From: Maricaulis alexandrii
GTDB lineage: Bacteria; Pseudomonadota; Alphaproteobacteria; Caulobacterales; Maricaulaceae
Assembly: GCF_005871165.1 (NCBI RefSeq)
Contig: NZ_SWKP01000003.1
Location: 62,001-126,000, forward strand
Direction of reading: 5' to 3'
Length of the DNA stretch: 64,000 nt
The translations under genes and the position numbers were made by a program. Positions 16,705 to 24,607 of the stretch are shown piece after piece. A model generated the notes under the pieces. That model made no database searches, was not told where the DNA came from, and saw only the letters and a program-made list of their open reading frames with translations. How positions within the stretch are numbered: position 1 is the first letter of the stretch; the number at the start of each line of letters is the position of its first letter.

Positions 16705-17943
16705 ATGGATTTGGGTGTCACCGCAAAAGTGAAGCCGCTCATCGATCAGGTCCGCGCCATGGTGCGGGACGAAATCATGCCGGCCGAGGAAGCCTACCAC
16801 CACGAGATCGGCCGCGAGGGTGATCGCTGGTCCTTCACGGCGCGCCAGACGGAAATCCTGGAAGGCCTCAAGTCCAAGGCGCGCGAGCGCGGTCTGTGGA
16901 ATTTCTGGCTCACCGACAGTGAGCGCGGCTATGGCCTGTCCACCGTCGAATACGCCTATCTTGCCGAGGAAATGGGCTGGTCCCCGCTGGCGCCGGAAGT
17001 GTTCAACTGCGCCGCGCCGGATACCGGCAATATGGAAGTCATCGAGCGCTACGGGAATGAAGAGCAGAAGGCGAAGTATCTCAAGCCGCTGCTGGAAGGC
17101 CAGATCCGTTCCGCCTATCTCATGACCGAGCCGGATGTGGCCTCGTCGGACGCCACCAACATTGCTTTCGACGCCCAGCTGGACGGCGATGAGTGGGTGC
17201 TCAATGGCGAGAAATACTGGTCCTCGGGCGCCGGTGATCCGCGCTGTGCTGTCTACATCCTGATGGCCAAGACCGAGGGCGATGACGCGCCGCGCCACGG
17301 CCAGCACTCGCAATTCCTGGTCGACGCCAAGACGCCGGGTATTGAAATCCTGCGCCCCATGATGGTCTTCGGTCAGGATGATGCGCCGCACGGTCACATG
17401 CATATCCGCTTCACCAATGTCCGCGTGCCCAAGGATGCGCTCATCCTCGGACGGGGTCGTGGCTTCGAGATTTCCCAGGGCCGCCTCGGGCCGGGCCGTA
17501 TCCACCACTGCATGCGCGCCATCGGCCAGGCCGAACGGGCGCTGGAACTGCTGTGCCGTCGCTCGCTCTCGCGTGAAGCCTTCGGCAAGCCGCTGGCCAA
17601 GCTGGGCGCCAATTACGACATCATTGCCGAGCGCCGAATGGGGATCGAACAGGCCCGTCTTCTCTGCCTGAAGGCGGCCTGGATGATGGATCAGGGCGAT
17701 CCGCGCGCCGCGGCACCCTACATCTCCCAGATCAAGGTCATCGCTCCGCGCGTGGCGCTGGAGACGGTGGATGAGGCGATGCAGATGTATGGCGGTCTGG
17801 GGATTTCCCAGGATACGCCGCTGGCCGGCATGTGGACCGGTCTGCGCACGCTGCGCTTTGCGGATGGTCCTGACGCGGTGCACCGCATGGTCATCGCCCG
17901 CAAGGAGCTCAAGCAATACATCAACGAATCCCTGGAGGGCTAA
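16705..17943 (+). CDS. ACAD10/ACAD11-like acyl-CoA dehydrogenase
   Basis: A 412-residue acyl-CoA dehydrogenase unlike the two upstream copies. Typical of the ACAD10/11-type branch are NGEKYWSSGAGDPRC, MMVFGQDDAPHGHMHI, GPGRIHHCMRAIGQAERALELLCRR and the C-terminal LRFADGPDAVHRMVIARKEL. In this branch the region that carries the catalytic Glu in GcdH-type enzymes has Asp instead (DGPDAVH). Mammalian ACAD10/11 act on 4-hydroxyacyl-CoA derivatives; whether this enzyme does so is unknown. It is followed 6 bp later by the acyl-CoA ligase. Confidence 0.83.
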   Translation: MDLGVTAKVKPLIDQVRAMVRDEIMPAEEAYHHEIGREGDRWSFTARQTEILEGLKSKARERGLWNFWLTDSERGYGLSTVEYAYLAEEMGWSPLAPEVFNCAAPDTGNMEVIERYGNEEQKAKYLKPLLEGQIRSAYLMTEPDVASSDATNIAFDAQLDGDEWVLNGEKYWSSGAGDPRCAVYILMAKTEGDDAPRHGQHSQFLVDAKTPGIEILRPMMVFGQDDAPHGHMHIRFTNVRVPKDALILGRGRGFEISQGRLGPGRIHHCMRAIGQAERALELLCRRSLSREAFGKPLAKLGANYDIIAERRMGIEQARLLCLKAAWMMDQGDPRAAAPYISQIKVIAPRVALETVDEAMQMYGGLGISQDTPLAGMWTGLRTLRFADGPDAVHRMVIARKELKQYINESLEG

Positions 17944-17949
17944 GTCCAC

Positions 17950-19662
17950 ATGGCACAGCGTAAACCCGCGCCTCCCCGGGCGCAGCTTGAAGCGATTGCC
18001 AAACAGGTCACCCAGGCGGAAGAGGTGCTCAATGTCGGCGAGACCGAGGTGCTCGGTGTCAAACAGCTCGCCTATGTGAACGCCCCGGCCGATCTGCGCT
18101 TCCTGCTCGCCAAATGCCTTGAGCATGGCGATGCGGAAGCCGTGGTGTTCGAGGATCAGCGTTGGACCTTCAACGAGCTGGCGGCGAAGTCCGTCGCCGT
18201 GGCCAATGGGCTGATCGAGCGCCATGGCGTCACGCCGGGCACGCGTGTGGCCCTGGCCATGCGCAATTCCCCGGAATGGATGGCGGTCTTCCTTGGTGTG
18301 TTGGCGGCCGGTGGCGTCATCGTGCCAATGAATGGCTGGTGGACCAGTGAAGAGATGGCCTTCGCGCTGAAGGATTGCGAGGCCAAGATCGTGATCGCGG
18401 GCGGGCGTCAGATCGAGCGCATTCGTCCGCACAAGGACGCGCTCGGCCTCACCCTGATCGCCGGTCGCAGTGATGTCGAGAATACCGACGACACGCTGGA
18501 TGCGATCATGGCAGCAGGGGCCGGCAAACCGGCTCCGGCCATCGAGATCGACACCGACAGTGATTTCGCGATCTTCTACACCTCCGGTTCGACCGGAAAG
18601 CCGAAAGGTGCGGTGCTGACCCAGCGCGGGGCGGTGACGACCATCCTGTCCTTTGCCCTGCTGGGCGCGGCCCTGCGACTGGCCAATGGCGATCAGGACT
18701 TCACCGATGGTGACCCGTCCATTCTGGTCTGCCTGCCGCTTTTCCACTGCACGGGGTCGCACGCCGTCTTCATGCTGTCGGTCTTCTCGGGCCGAAAAAT
18801 GGTGCTGATGCGAAAATGGGACCCGGCTGTGGCCGTGGACCTGATCCAGCAGGAAAAGATCACGGACGTGACCGGCGTGCCGACCATGTCGCACGAGATT
18901 GTGCTGGAAGCGGAACGTCGTGGCATCACGCTGGACACGCTGCAAAGCCTGGGCACGGGTGGTGCCAAGCGTCCCGAAGCGCATGTGAAGAAGATCAACG
19001 AGGTCTTCCCGCAGGCCTGGTCCGCATCGGGTTACGGCCTGACCGAGACCAATGCGCTGGGCACCTATAATGGTCTGGCGGAATACCAGGCCAAGCCGGG
19101 CTCTGCAGGCGCGCCGCTGCCGGCGGTGACCTTCATCAAGACGGTCGACCCCGACGGGAACGAGACGCCGACCGGGGAACCGGGCGAGGTCTGGATCCAG
19201 TCGCCGGCCGTGTTCCGCGAATATCTCAACCAGCCCGAGGCGACAGCCGATGTGCTGACCGCGGATCGTTGGTTCAAGACCGGGGATGTCGGCATCATCG
19301 ACGAAGACGGCTTCCTCTTCATTGTCGATCGCATCAAGGACATGGTCCTGCGTGGCGGCGAGAATGTCTCCTGCCTGGAGGTGGAAGGGGCGCTGGCCAA
19401 GCATCCCGACATCCAGGAAGCTGCCGTGATCGGTGTGCCGGACGAGCGTCTCGGCGAGACGGTGGGCGCTGCGGTCTATATTCGCGAGGGTGTGACCCTG
19501 TCCGACGAGGACATTCGCGACTTCCTCAAGCCGCATCTGGCGGCCTTCAAGATCCCGGAAACGATCTGGCGCATGGATGAGCCGCTGCCGCGCGGTGGCA
19601 CGTCGAAGATCGACAAGCCGGGACTTCGCAAAATGCTTCTGACGGACAAGGAGAACGCATAA
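17950..19662 (+). CDS. AMP-forming acyl-CoA synthetase (FadD-like)
   Basis: A 570-residue ANL-superfamily ligase that activates a carboxylic acid with ATP and CoA. The P-loop-like motif [17 protein letters not shown] lies at about residues 210-226, SGYGLTETNALGTYNG is the A5 motif, WFKTGDVG precedes the hinge region DGFLFIVDRIKDMVLRGGENV, and the C-terminal GGTSKIDK lysine is present. It is probably the entry enzyme of this cluster. Its last base overlaps the ATG of the MaoC gene (TAATG), indicating coupling. The chain length of the substrate cannot be read off. Confidence 0.9.
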   Translation: MAQRKPAPPRAQLEAIAKQVTQAEEVLNVGETEVLGVKQLAYVNAPADLRFLLAKCLEHGDAEAVVFEDQRWTFNELAAKSVAVANGLIERHGVTPGTRVALAMRNSPEWMAVFLGVLAAGGVIVPMNGWWTSEEMAFALKDCEAKIVIAGGRQIERIRPHKDALGLTLIAGRSDVENTDDTLDAIMAAGAGKPAPAIEIDTDSDFAIFYTSGSTGKPKGAVLTQRGAVTTILSFALLGAALRLANGDQDFTDGDPSILVCLPLFHCTGSHAVFMLSVFSGRKMVLMRKWDPAVAVDLIQQEKITDVTGVPTMSHEIVLEAERRGITLDTLQSLGTGGAKRPEAHVKKINEVFPQAWSASGYGLTETNALGTYNGLAEYQAKPGSAGAPLPAVTFIKTVDPDGNETPTGEPGEVWIQSPAVFREYLNQPEATADVLTADRWFKTGDVGIIDEDGFLFIVDRIKDMVLRGGENVSCLEVEGALAKHPDIQEAAVIGVPDERLGETVGAAVYIREGVTLSDEDIRDFLKPHLAAFKIPETIWRMDEPLPRGGTSKIDKPGLRKMLLTDKENA

Positions 19663-20120
19663 TGGCCGTAGTGAAGGCACAGGACCTGGCCGGGATTGTG
19701 GGCCAGGAAGTCGGTGTGTCCGACTGGATCGAGATCGACCAGGAGCGGATCAATGTGTTCGCCGACGTCACCGAAGACCATCAATTCATCCATATCGATG
19801 AAGAGAAGGCCAAGCAGACGCCCTTCGGCGGTACCATCGCCCATGGCTTCCTGACGCTGTCCATGCTGTCGGCCCTGGCTGCTGGCACGTCCCTTGTCAT
19901 CGACGGGATCCAGATGGGCATCAATTACGGTTTCGAGAAAGTCCGCTTCCTCCAGCCCGTACGCGCCGGCAAGAAAATCCGCGGCCGCTTCACCCTGGCC
20001 GAGGCCACGGAACGCAAGCCGGGCCAGTGGATGCTGAAATATGCGGTCTCCGTGGAGATCGAAGGTGAGGAAAAACCGGCCCTGATGGCCGAGTGGCTGA
20101 CGCTTCAGATCGTCGGCTGA
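19662..20120 (+). CDS. MaoC-type (R)-enoyl-CoA hydratase (HtdZ/Rv0130-like)
   Basis: A 152-residue hot-dog-fold hydratase with the catalytic Asp/His segment TEDHQFIHIDEEKA, the PFGGTIAHGFLTL block and the GINYGFEKVRF strand. It resembles mycobacterial Rv0130 (HtdZ) along its length. The family hydrates trans-2-enoyl-CoA to (R)-3-hydroxyacyl-CoA. The MFE-2-like dehydrogenase encoded next accepts that stereoisomer, giving an R-specific branch. It is coupled to the ligase upstream by a one-base overlap. Confidence 0.88.
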   Translation: MAVVKAQDLAGIVGQEVGVSDWIEIDQERINVFADVTEDHQFIHIDEEKAKQTPFGGTIAHGFLTLSMLSALAAGTSLVIDGIQMGINYGFEKVRFLQPVRAGKKIRGRFTLAEATERKPGQWMLKYAVSVEIEGEEKPALMAEWLTLQIVG

Positions 20121-20148
20121 CATCCAATCGAGTGAAGGGGACACCCGT

Positions 20149-21069
20149 ATGAGTGAAATTCGTTATGACGGCCGTGTGGCCATCGTCACCGGTGCCGGGC
20201 TCGGTCTGGGGCGTTGTCATGCCATGGCCCTGGCCGCCCGTGGCGCGAAGGTCGTGGTCAATGATCTGGGCGGTTCGGTTGATGGGGCCGGCTCCGGTTC
20301 GGCTGCCGAGGATGTGGCCGAGGAAATCCGCGCGGCGGGTGGCGAGGCCATCTCCCACAAGGCCAATGTGACCAAGGCTGACGAAGTCGCCGACATGGTC
20401 GCCCAGACCATGGACAAATGGGGCCGGGTGGACGTGCTGGTGAACAATGCCGGCATCCTGCGCGACAAGTCCTTCTCCAAGATGGAGCTGAGCGACTTTG
20501 AAGCGGTGGTCCAGGTTCACCTGATGGGCTCGGTGGTCTGCACCAAGGCGGTCTGGGAAATCATGCGCGAGCAGAATTACGGCCGGATCGCCATGACGTC
20601 CTCCTCCTCGGGCATCTATGGCAATTTCGGCCAGTCCAATTACGGCGCGGCGAAGATGGGTCTGGTGGGCCTGATGAACACGCTGCACCTGGAAGGCCAG
20701 AAATACGACATCCGCGTCAACTGTCTGGCTCCGACCGCCGCGACCCGCATGACCGAAGGCCTGCTGCCGCCTGCCGCGCTTGAGCTGATGAAGCCGGAAA
20801 CCGTGGCGACCGGCCTGGTCTATCTGGTCTCCGAGGACGGCCCGTCCCGGACGGTCCTGTGCGCCGGTGCCGGCGGTTTCGCCGCGACCAAGATCTACGA
20901 GACCGACGGTATCTACCTGCCGCCGGAAGAGCTGACGCCGGAAAATGTCGCCGCGCAGTTCGACGCGATCCTGGATCCGTCCGCCCAGAAGGAATTCACC
21001 GCGGGCGGCGAACAGACGATCAAATTCCTCACCAAGGCTGCGGCCCATCACGGTGTGAAACTGGGCTGA
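20149..21069 (+). CDS. (3R)-hydroxyacyl-CoA dehydrogenase, MFE-2-like SDR
   Basis: A 306-residue SDR matching the dehydrogenase domain of eukaryotic multifunctional enzyme type 2 (HSD17B4). Seen: TGAGLGLGRCHA cofactor loop, the characteristic VVNDLGGSVDGAGSGSAAEDV insertion, NNAGILRDKSF, the SSSSGIYGNFGQSNYGAAK catalytic region, and the MFE-2-type C-terminal extension. It should oxidise (3R)-hydroxyacyl-CoA to 3-ketoacyl-CoA with NAD. Together with the MaoC protein it forms a split version of MFE-2. Confidence 0.9.
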   Translation: MSEIRYDGRVAIVTGAGLGLGRCHAMALAARGAKVVVNDLGGSVDGAGSGSAAEDVAEEIRAAGGEAISHKANVTKADEVADMVAQTMDKWGRVDVLVNNAGILRDKSFSKMELSDFEAVVQVHLMGSVVCTKAVWEIMREQNYGRIAMTSSSSGIYGNFGQSNYGAAKMGLVGLMNTLHLEGQKYDIRVNCLAPTAATRMTEGLLPPAALELMKPETVATGLVYLVSEDGPSRTVLCAGAGGFAATKIYETDGIYLPPEELTPENVAAQFDAILDPSAQKEFTAGGEQTIKFLTKAAAHHGVKLG

Positions 21070-21106
21070 TCGCCCGGACCTGACAGCAAAGAGACGGAGG
21101 TCTCCC

Positions 21107-22081
21107 ATGAAAGCGCTTCTCTGCCGGGAATTCGGCCCGGAAAAGAACATGACCGTGGAAGAGGTCGCGGATCCGGACCTCAAGCCCGGTCACGTCCTCA
21201 TTGACGTCAAGGCGGGCGGGCTCAACTTCCCCGACCTGCTTTGCGTGCGCGGCCAGTACCAGTTCAAGCCGGAACTTCCCTTCGTGCCCGGCACGGAAGG
21301 GGCAGGCGTAATCGCGGAAGTGGGCGAGGGCGTGGAAGGCTATACGGTGGGTGACAAGGTCATCTTCCGCGGTGCGACGGGGGCCTTTGCCGAAAAGGCC
21401 GTGTGCCCGGCCGAGGCCCTGACGAAATTCCCCGACAGCATGTCTTTTGAGGCGGCGGCCGGTCTGACCATCGTCTACGGCACCTCGTACCACGCGCTGA
21501 AACAGCGCGCCGAGCTCAAGCCGGGCCAGACCCTGCTGGTCCTCGGTGCCGCCGGTGGCGTTGGTCTGGCGACTGTCGAACTGGGCAAGGCGATGGGCGC
21601 CAAGGTCATCGCGGCCGCGTCCAGCGACGAGAAGCTGGCCGTCTGCAAGGAGCATGGCGCCGACGAGGTCATCAACTACTCAACGGAAGACCTGAAATCG
21701 CGGATCAAGGAATTGACCGGCGGCAAGGGTGTGGACGTGATCTATGACCCGGTCGGTGGCGACTATTCCGAGGCCGCCTTCCGCGGTATCGCCTTTGGTG
21801 GCAAGCATCTCGTGATCGGTTTTGCCGCCGGTGACATTCCCAAGCTCCCGCTCAACCTGCCGCTTCTGAAGGTGGCCAGTGTCGTGGGTGTGTTCTGGGG
21901 GGCCTGGGCCGGTGCCATGCCGGGCGAGCACGTCAAGAACATGGAAGAAATGTTCGCCATGTTCGAGAAGGGCCAGATCAAGCCGCACGTGGCCGGGACC
22001 TACAAGTTCGAGGACTTTCTGGCGGCGTTCGACGAATTGTCGGGCCGCCGGGCCATCGGCAAGGTCGTTCTGGTGCCTTAG
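21107..22081 (+). CDS. Zinc-independent MDR oxidoreductase (quinone oxidoreductase-like)
   Basis: A 324-residue medium-chain dehydrogenase/reductase. The N-terminal GroES-like domain contains GGLNFPDLLCVRGQYQ and VPGTEGAGVI; the Rossmann domain contains VLGAAGGVGLATVEL. The structural zinc cysteines of alcohol dehydrogenases are absent, placing it with NADPH:quinone oxidoreductases and some enoyl-CoA reductases. It lies 37 bp after the MFE-2-like gene and closes the cluster before a strong terminator. An enoyl reductase role for unusual intermediates is possible but unproven. Confidence 0.83.
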   Translation: MKALLCREFGPEKNMTVEEVADPDLKPGHVLIDVKAGGLNFPDLLCVRGQYQFKPELPFVPGTEGAGVIAEVGEGVEGYTVGDKVIFRGATGAFAEKAVCPAEALTKFPDSMSFEAAAGLTIVYGTSYHALKQRAELKPGQTLLVLGAAGGVGLATVELGKAMGAKVIAAASSDEKLAVCKEHGADEVINYSTEDLKSRIKELTGGKGVDVIYDPVGGDYSEAAFRGIAFGGKHLVIGFAAGDIPKLPLNLPLLKVASVVGVFWGAWAGAMPGEHVKNMEEMFAMFEKGQIKPHVAGTYKFEDFLAAFDELSGRRAIGKVVLVP

Positions 22082-22102
22082 GCACCGAAAGGCAGTCACA
22101 AA

Positions 22103-22136
22103 AAAGGGCGGTCCCGCCGGGGCCGCCCTTTCTTTT
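22103..22136. terminator. Bidirectional terminator ending the acyl-CoA cluster
   Basis: AAAGGGCGG (22103-22111) pairs with CCGCCCTTT (22123-22131), flanked by A-run and T-run. It separates the convergent MDR gene and DUF805 gene and can serve both. Confidence 0.92.
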
Positions 22137-22152
22137 TGCCGTGAAGCCAGGC

Positions 22153-22506
22153 CTAGAGGCCTTTCGGATTCGGACCGTACTTGTTGGCGCCGGGCTGGCT
22201 GTCGCTGACATAGAAGATGATCAGCACGATCGCACCGACCAGAGGGATCAGGGCGATGAAAAGCCAGAAGCCTGAGCGACCGGTATCGTGCAGGCGGCGG
22301 ACACCGACGGCGATGCTCGGCAGGATGGTCGCCAGCAAGGCGAGGCCGGCCACAAGGTAGATGCCGAAGATGCCGTCTATGATCGACGCCACGATGCTCA
22401 GCAGGAATGTGAAGAGGAACCAGAACCAGTACTCGCTGCGGCGGGCGCGGCCCTGGAAATTCACATAGTTGTTAAAGCCACTCTTGATGGCGTCGACGAA
22501 GCCCAT
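22153..22506 (-). CDS. DUF805 family membrane protein
   Basis: A 117-residue integral membrane protein with the DUF805 opening (SGFNNYVNFQGRARRSEYWFW), three to four hydrophobic helices and the conserved VGVRRLHDTGRSGFW segment. Function of the family is not established. ATG 22506 was chosen because GGGGGAGC lies just upstream; a longer frame adds residues without support. It is a single gene convergent with the acyl-CoA cluster. Confidence 0.88.
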   Translation of the reverse strand: MGFVDAIKSGFNNYVNFQGRARRSEYWFWFLFTFLLSIVASIIDGIFGIYLVAGLALLATILPSIAVGVRRLHDTGRSGFWLFIALIPLVGAIVLIIFYVSDSQPGANKYGPNPKGL

Positions 22507-22710
22507 TTGCTCCCCCCATGTTGAATTGCACACGCAATGTGTTCCCGTAACCGGGGAAAAGGCAAGCGCCTTGCGTTGGTTTTTGGGGAAAACTCCTGCT
22601 GCGGTAAATCAGGGGTTTTGGCACCGGCAGTCCTGCCACGCGCAGGCTGCGCCTTGACGCAAGCGACGGGCGGCCCAAACTCCTTTCCAGCTCAATTGGG
22701 GAGTTTTGTG

Positions 22711-24081
22711 ATGCGTTATCTTCTAGCTCCGGCCGTAATAGCCTGTCTGTCGGTTCCGGCCCTTGCCCAGGATCAGGCACCGCCGTCGGAAGTTCTGGCC
22801 GTGCATGACTATGTCACGGCGGTTTCCGCTGACCGCATCGAGGCGGATATCCGCACGTTGGCCGGTTTCGGTACGCGTCACACCCTGTCGGAGACCGAAA
22901 GCGACATACGTGGCATCGGGGCGGCCCGCCGCTGGATCCATGACGAGTTCGAGCGCATCTCCGCCGAATGCGGTGGCTGTCTCGAAGTGATGTATGTCTC
23001 CGACACGATTTCCGGCGAACGCCGCATTCCCGAACCCACTGAAGTCGTCTCCGTGATCGCCATTCAGCGTGGACGGATCGATCCGGACCGCTATGTCATG
23101 ATGTCCGGCGATATCGACAGCCGTGTGACGGATCCGCTCGATGGCACGTCCGACAGCCCCGGCGCCAATGACAATGCGTCCGGCATGGCCGGTGTCATCG
23201 AGGCGGCGCGTGTCCTTTCCCAGCACGAGTTCGACGGTTCCATCATCTATGCCGGCCTGTCCGGGGAAGAGCAGGGCCTGTTCGGTGGCCAGATCGTCGC
23301 CGAGTATGCCCTGGACGAGGGCTGGCGCATCAAGGGCGTGCTCAACAATGACATGATCGGGAACATCTCCGGCATCAATGGTGTCATCAACAACACTACG
23401 GCCCGGGTCTTTTCCGAAGGCACGCGGGCCGTGGAAACACCCGAGGAGGCGCGCATCCGGCGCTTCACGGGCGGCGAGGTCGACAGTCCGTCGCGCAATC
23501 TGGCGCGTTTCGTCGACCGGACCGCGGACCAGTACATCCCCAATCTCGATGTGATGATGGTCTACCGGCTCGACCGGTTCGGCCGGGGTGGTCACCACCG
23601 TCCCTTCAACGCGGTCGGCATTCCCGGCGTGCGGATCATGGAGACGAATGAGCATTACGACCGCCAGCACCAGGACCTGCGGACCGAGGATGGCCGGCCT
23701 TATGGGGACACGGTGGACGGTGTGGACTTTGATCATGCCGCCCGGCTGACCTCGCTCAACGTGGCCGTCATGGCCCAGATGGCGGGCGCACCGCCATTCC
23801 CGGCGAATGTGACGATCGAGGGCGCTGTCCAGCCCTCCACCACGCTCAGCTGGACTGCGGCCAGTGGTGAGGCTGCTGAGAATTTGGCGGGTTACCGGGT
23901 CTATTGGCGTCTGACTGATCAGCCGCAATGGCAATGGAGCCGTTTCGTCGGCCGGGTCGACAGTTTCACGCTCGAAAATGTCGTGATCGACAACTACTAT
24001 TTCGGCGTCTCCGCCGTGGCACTGGACGGGTCTGAAACGCCTGTCGTCTTCCCGGGCGCAGCCGGCAGTTTCGGCGAGTAG
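22711..24081 (+). CDS. Secreted M28-family zinc metallopeptidase
   Basis: A 456-residue protein with a signal peptide ending near ALAQ, an M28 catalytic domain and a C-terminal fibronectin type III-like domain (from about residue 365, VTIEGAVQPSTTLSWTAAS). Metal-site elements seen: GANDNASG (Asp154), SGEEQG (Glu186/187), NNDMIGN (Asp214) and NEHYDRQHQ near residue 312. The first zinc ligand, normally His in a GHxDS motif, is replaced by Asp134 (GDIDSR). It probably acts as an exported aminopeptidase for peptide scavenging. ATG 22711 follows GGGGAG; a terminator follows the gene. Confidence 0.87.
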   Translation: MRYLLAPAVIACLSVPALAQDQAPPSEVLAVHDYVTAVSADRIEADIRTLAGFGTRHTLSETESDIRGIGAARRWIHDEFERISAECGGCLEVMYVSDTISGERRIPEPTEVVSVIAIQRGRIDPDRYVMMSGDIDSRVTDPLDGTSDSPGANDNASGMAGVIEAARVLSQHEFDGSIIYAGLSGEEQGLFGGQIVAEYALDEGWRIKGVLNNDMIGNISGINGVINNTTARVFSEGTRAVETPEEARIRRFTGGEVDSPSRNLARFVDRTADQYIPNLDVMMVYRLDRFGRGGHHRPFNAVGIPGVRIMETNEHYDRQHQDLRTEDGRPYGDTVDGVDFDHAARLTSLNVAVMAQMAGAPPFPANVTIEGAVQPSTTLSWTAASGEAAENLAGYRVYWRLTDQPQWQWSRFVGRVDSFTLENVVIDNYYFGVSAVALDGSETPVVFPGAAGSFGE

Positions 24082-24104
24082 GGCGGCGCGATACCGACCA
24101 AAAG

Positions 24105-24136
24105 AAACGGGACGCCCGGCAAGGCGTCCCGTTTTT
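24105..24136. terminator. Rho-independent terminator after M28 peptidase
   Basis: AAACGGGACGCC (24105-24116) pairs perfectly with GGCGTCCCGTTT (24123-24134) around a 6-nt loop and is followed by more T. An A-rich left flank allows use by the convergent small gene. Confidence 0.94.
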
Positions 24137-24158
24137 TGTGTCCGGATGAACCGCCGGC

Positions 24159-24473
24159 TCAGCCGCGCGGAACGATCGTGTAGGTGACGGTCTCACCGAT
24201 GGTCGGGTTCTCGGCCTGCCAGCTGTCGCCGAGGCTGAGGCCTTCCTGCAGCGGCTGGCAGCCGCCTTCACCGGTGGAGCGCTCGACGCACAGTTCCGAG
24301 CCTTCCAGCCACCAGCTGCCGCTGATGCCGATCGACGTCGAATACGTGCCGTCTTCATTGAAATACGTGGTGTACTCACCCTGGCTGGTGGAGATGTGAA
24401 GTGCGTTCTCGACCAGGATGTCGGCCGCAGAGGCCTGCAGCAGCGCTGCGGCTGCGAGTGTGGTGATGATCAT
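24159..24473 (-). CDS. Small secreted protein of unknown function
   Basis: A 104-residue protein with a signal peptide (MIITTLAAAALLQASA) and a mature part rich in Gly, Ser and Tyr with beta-type periodicity. Two cysteines (ELCVERS and GGCQPL) may form a disulfide in the periplasm. No family is recognised. GGGGGAAAT precedes the ATG. It is convergent with the M28 peptidase. Confidence 0.65.
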   Translation of the reverse strand: MIITTLAAAALLQASAADILVENALHISTSQGEYTTYFNEDGTYSTSIGISGSWWLEGSELCVERSTGEGGCQPLQEGLSLGDSWQAENPTIGETVTYTIVPRG

Positions 24474-24607
24474 GATTTCCCCCTTGGAAATGACTGGATT
24501 TCGGGCCGGCCATTCTTGTTGTTCTCACCAAGCCCGAAGAGGAGGCTAGGCGGTTCGCCTCGCCTTCTCAATGAAGAATTTCAAGAAATTCGCGTGACAG
24601 GCGAGCG

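Noticed and set aside
16303-19680. Very long minus-strand open frame (over 1100 codons) opposite the acyl-CoA genes
   Set aside because: It lies antisense to three well-supported genes with full family motifs; its translation is rich in His, Arg, Gly and Asp without domains. This is a typical GC-rich shadow frame.
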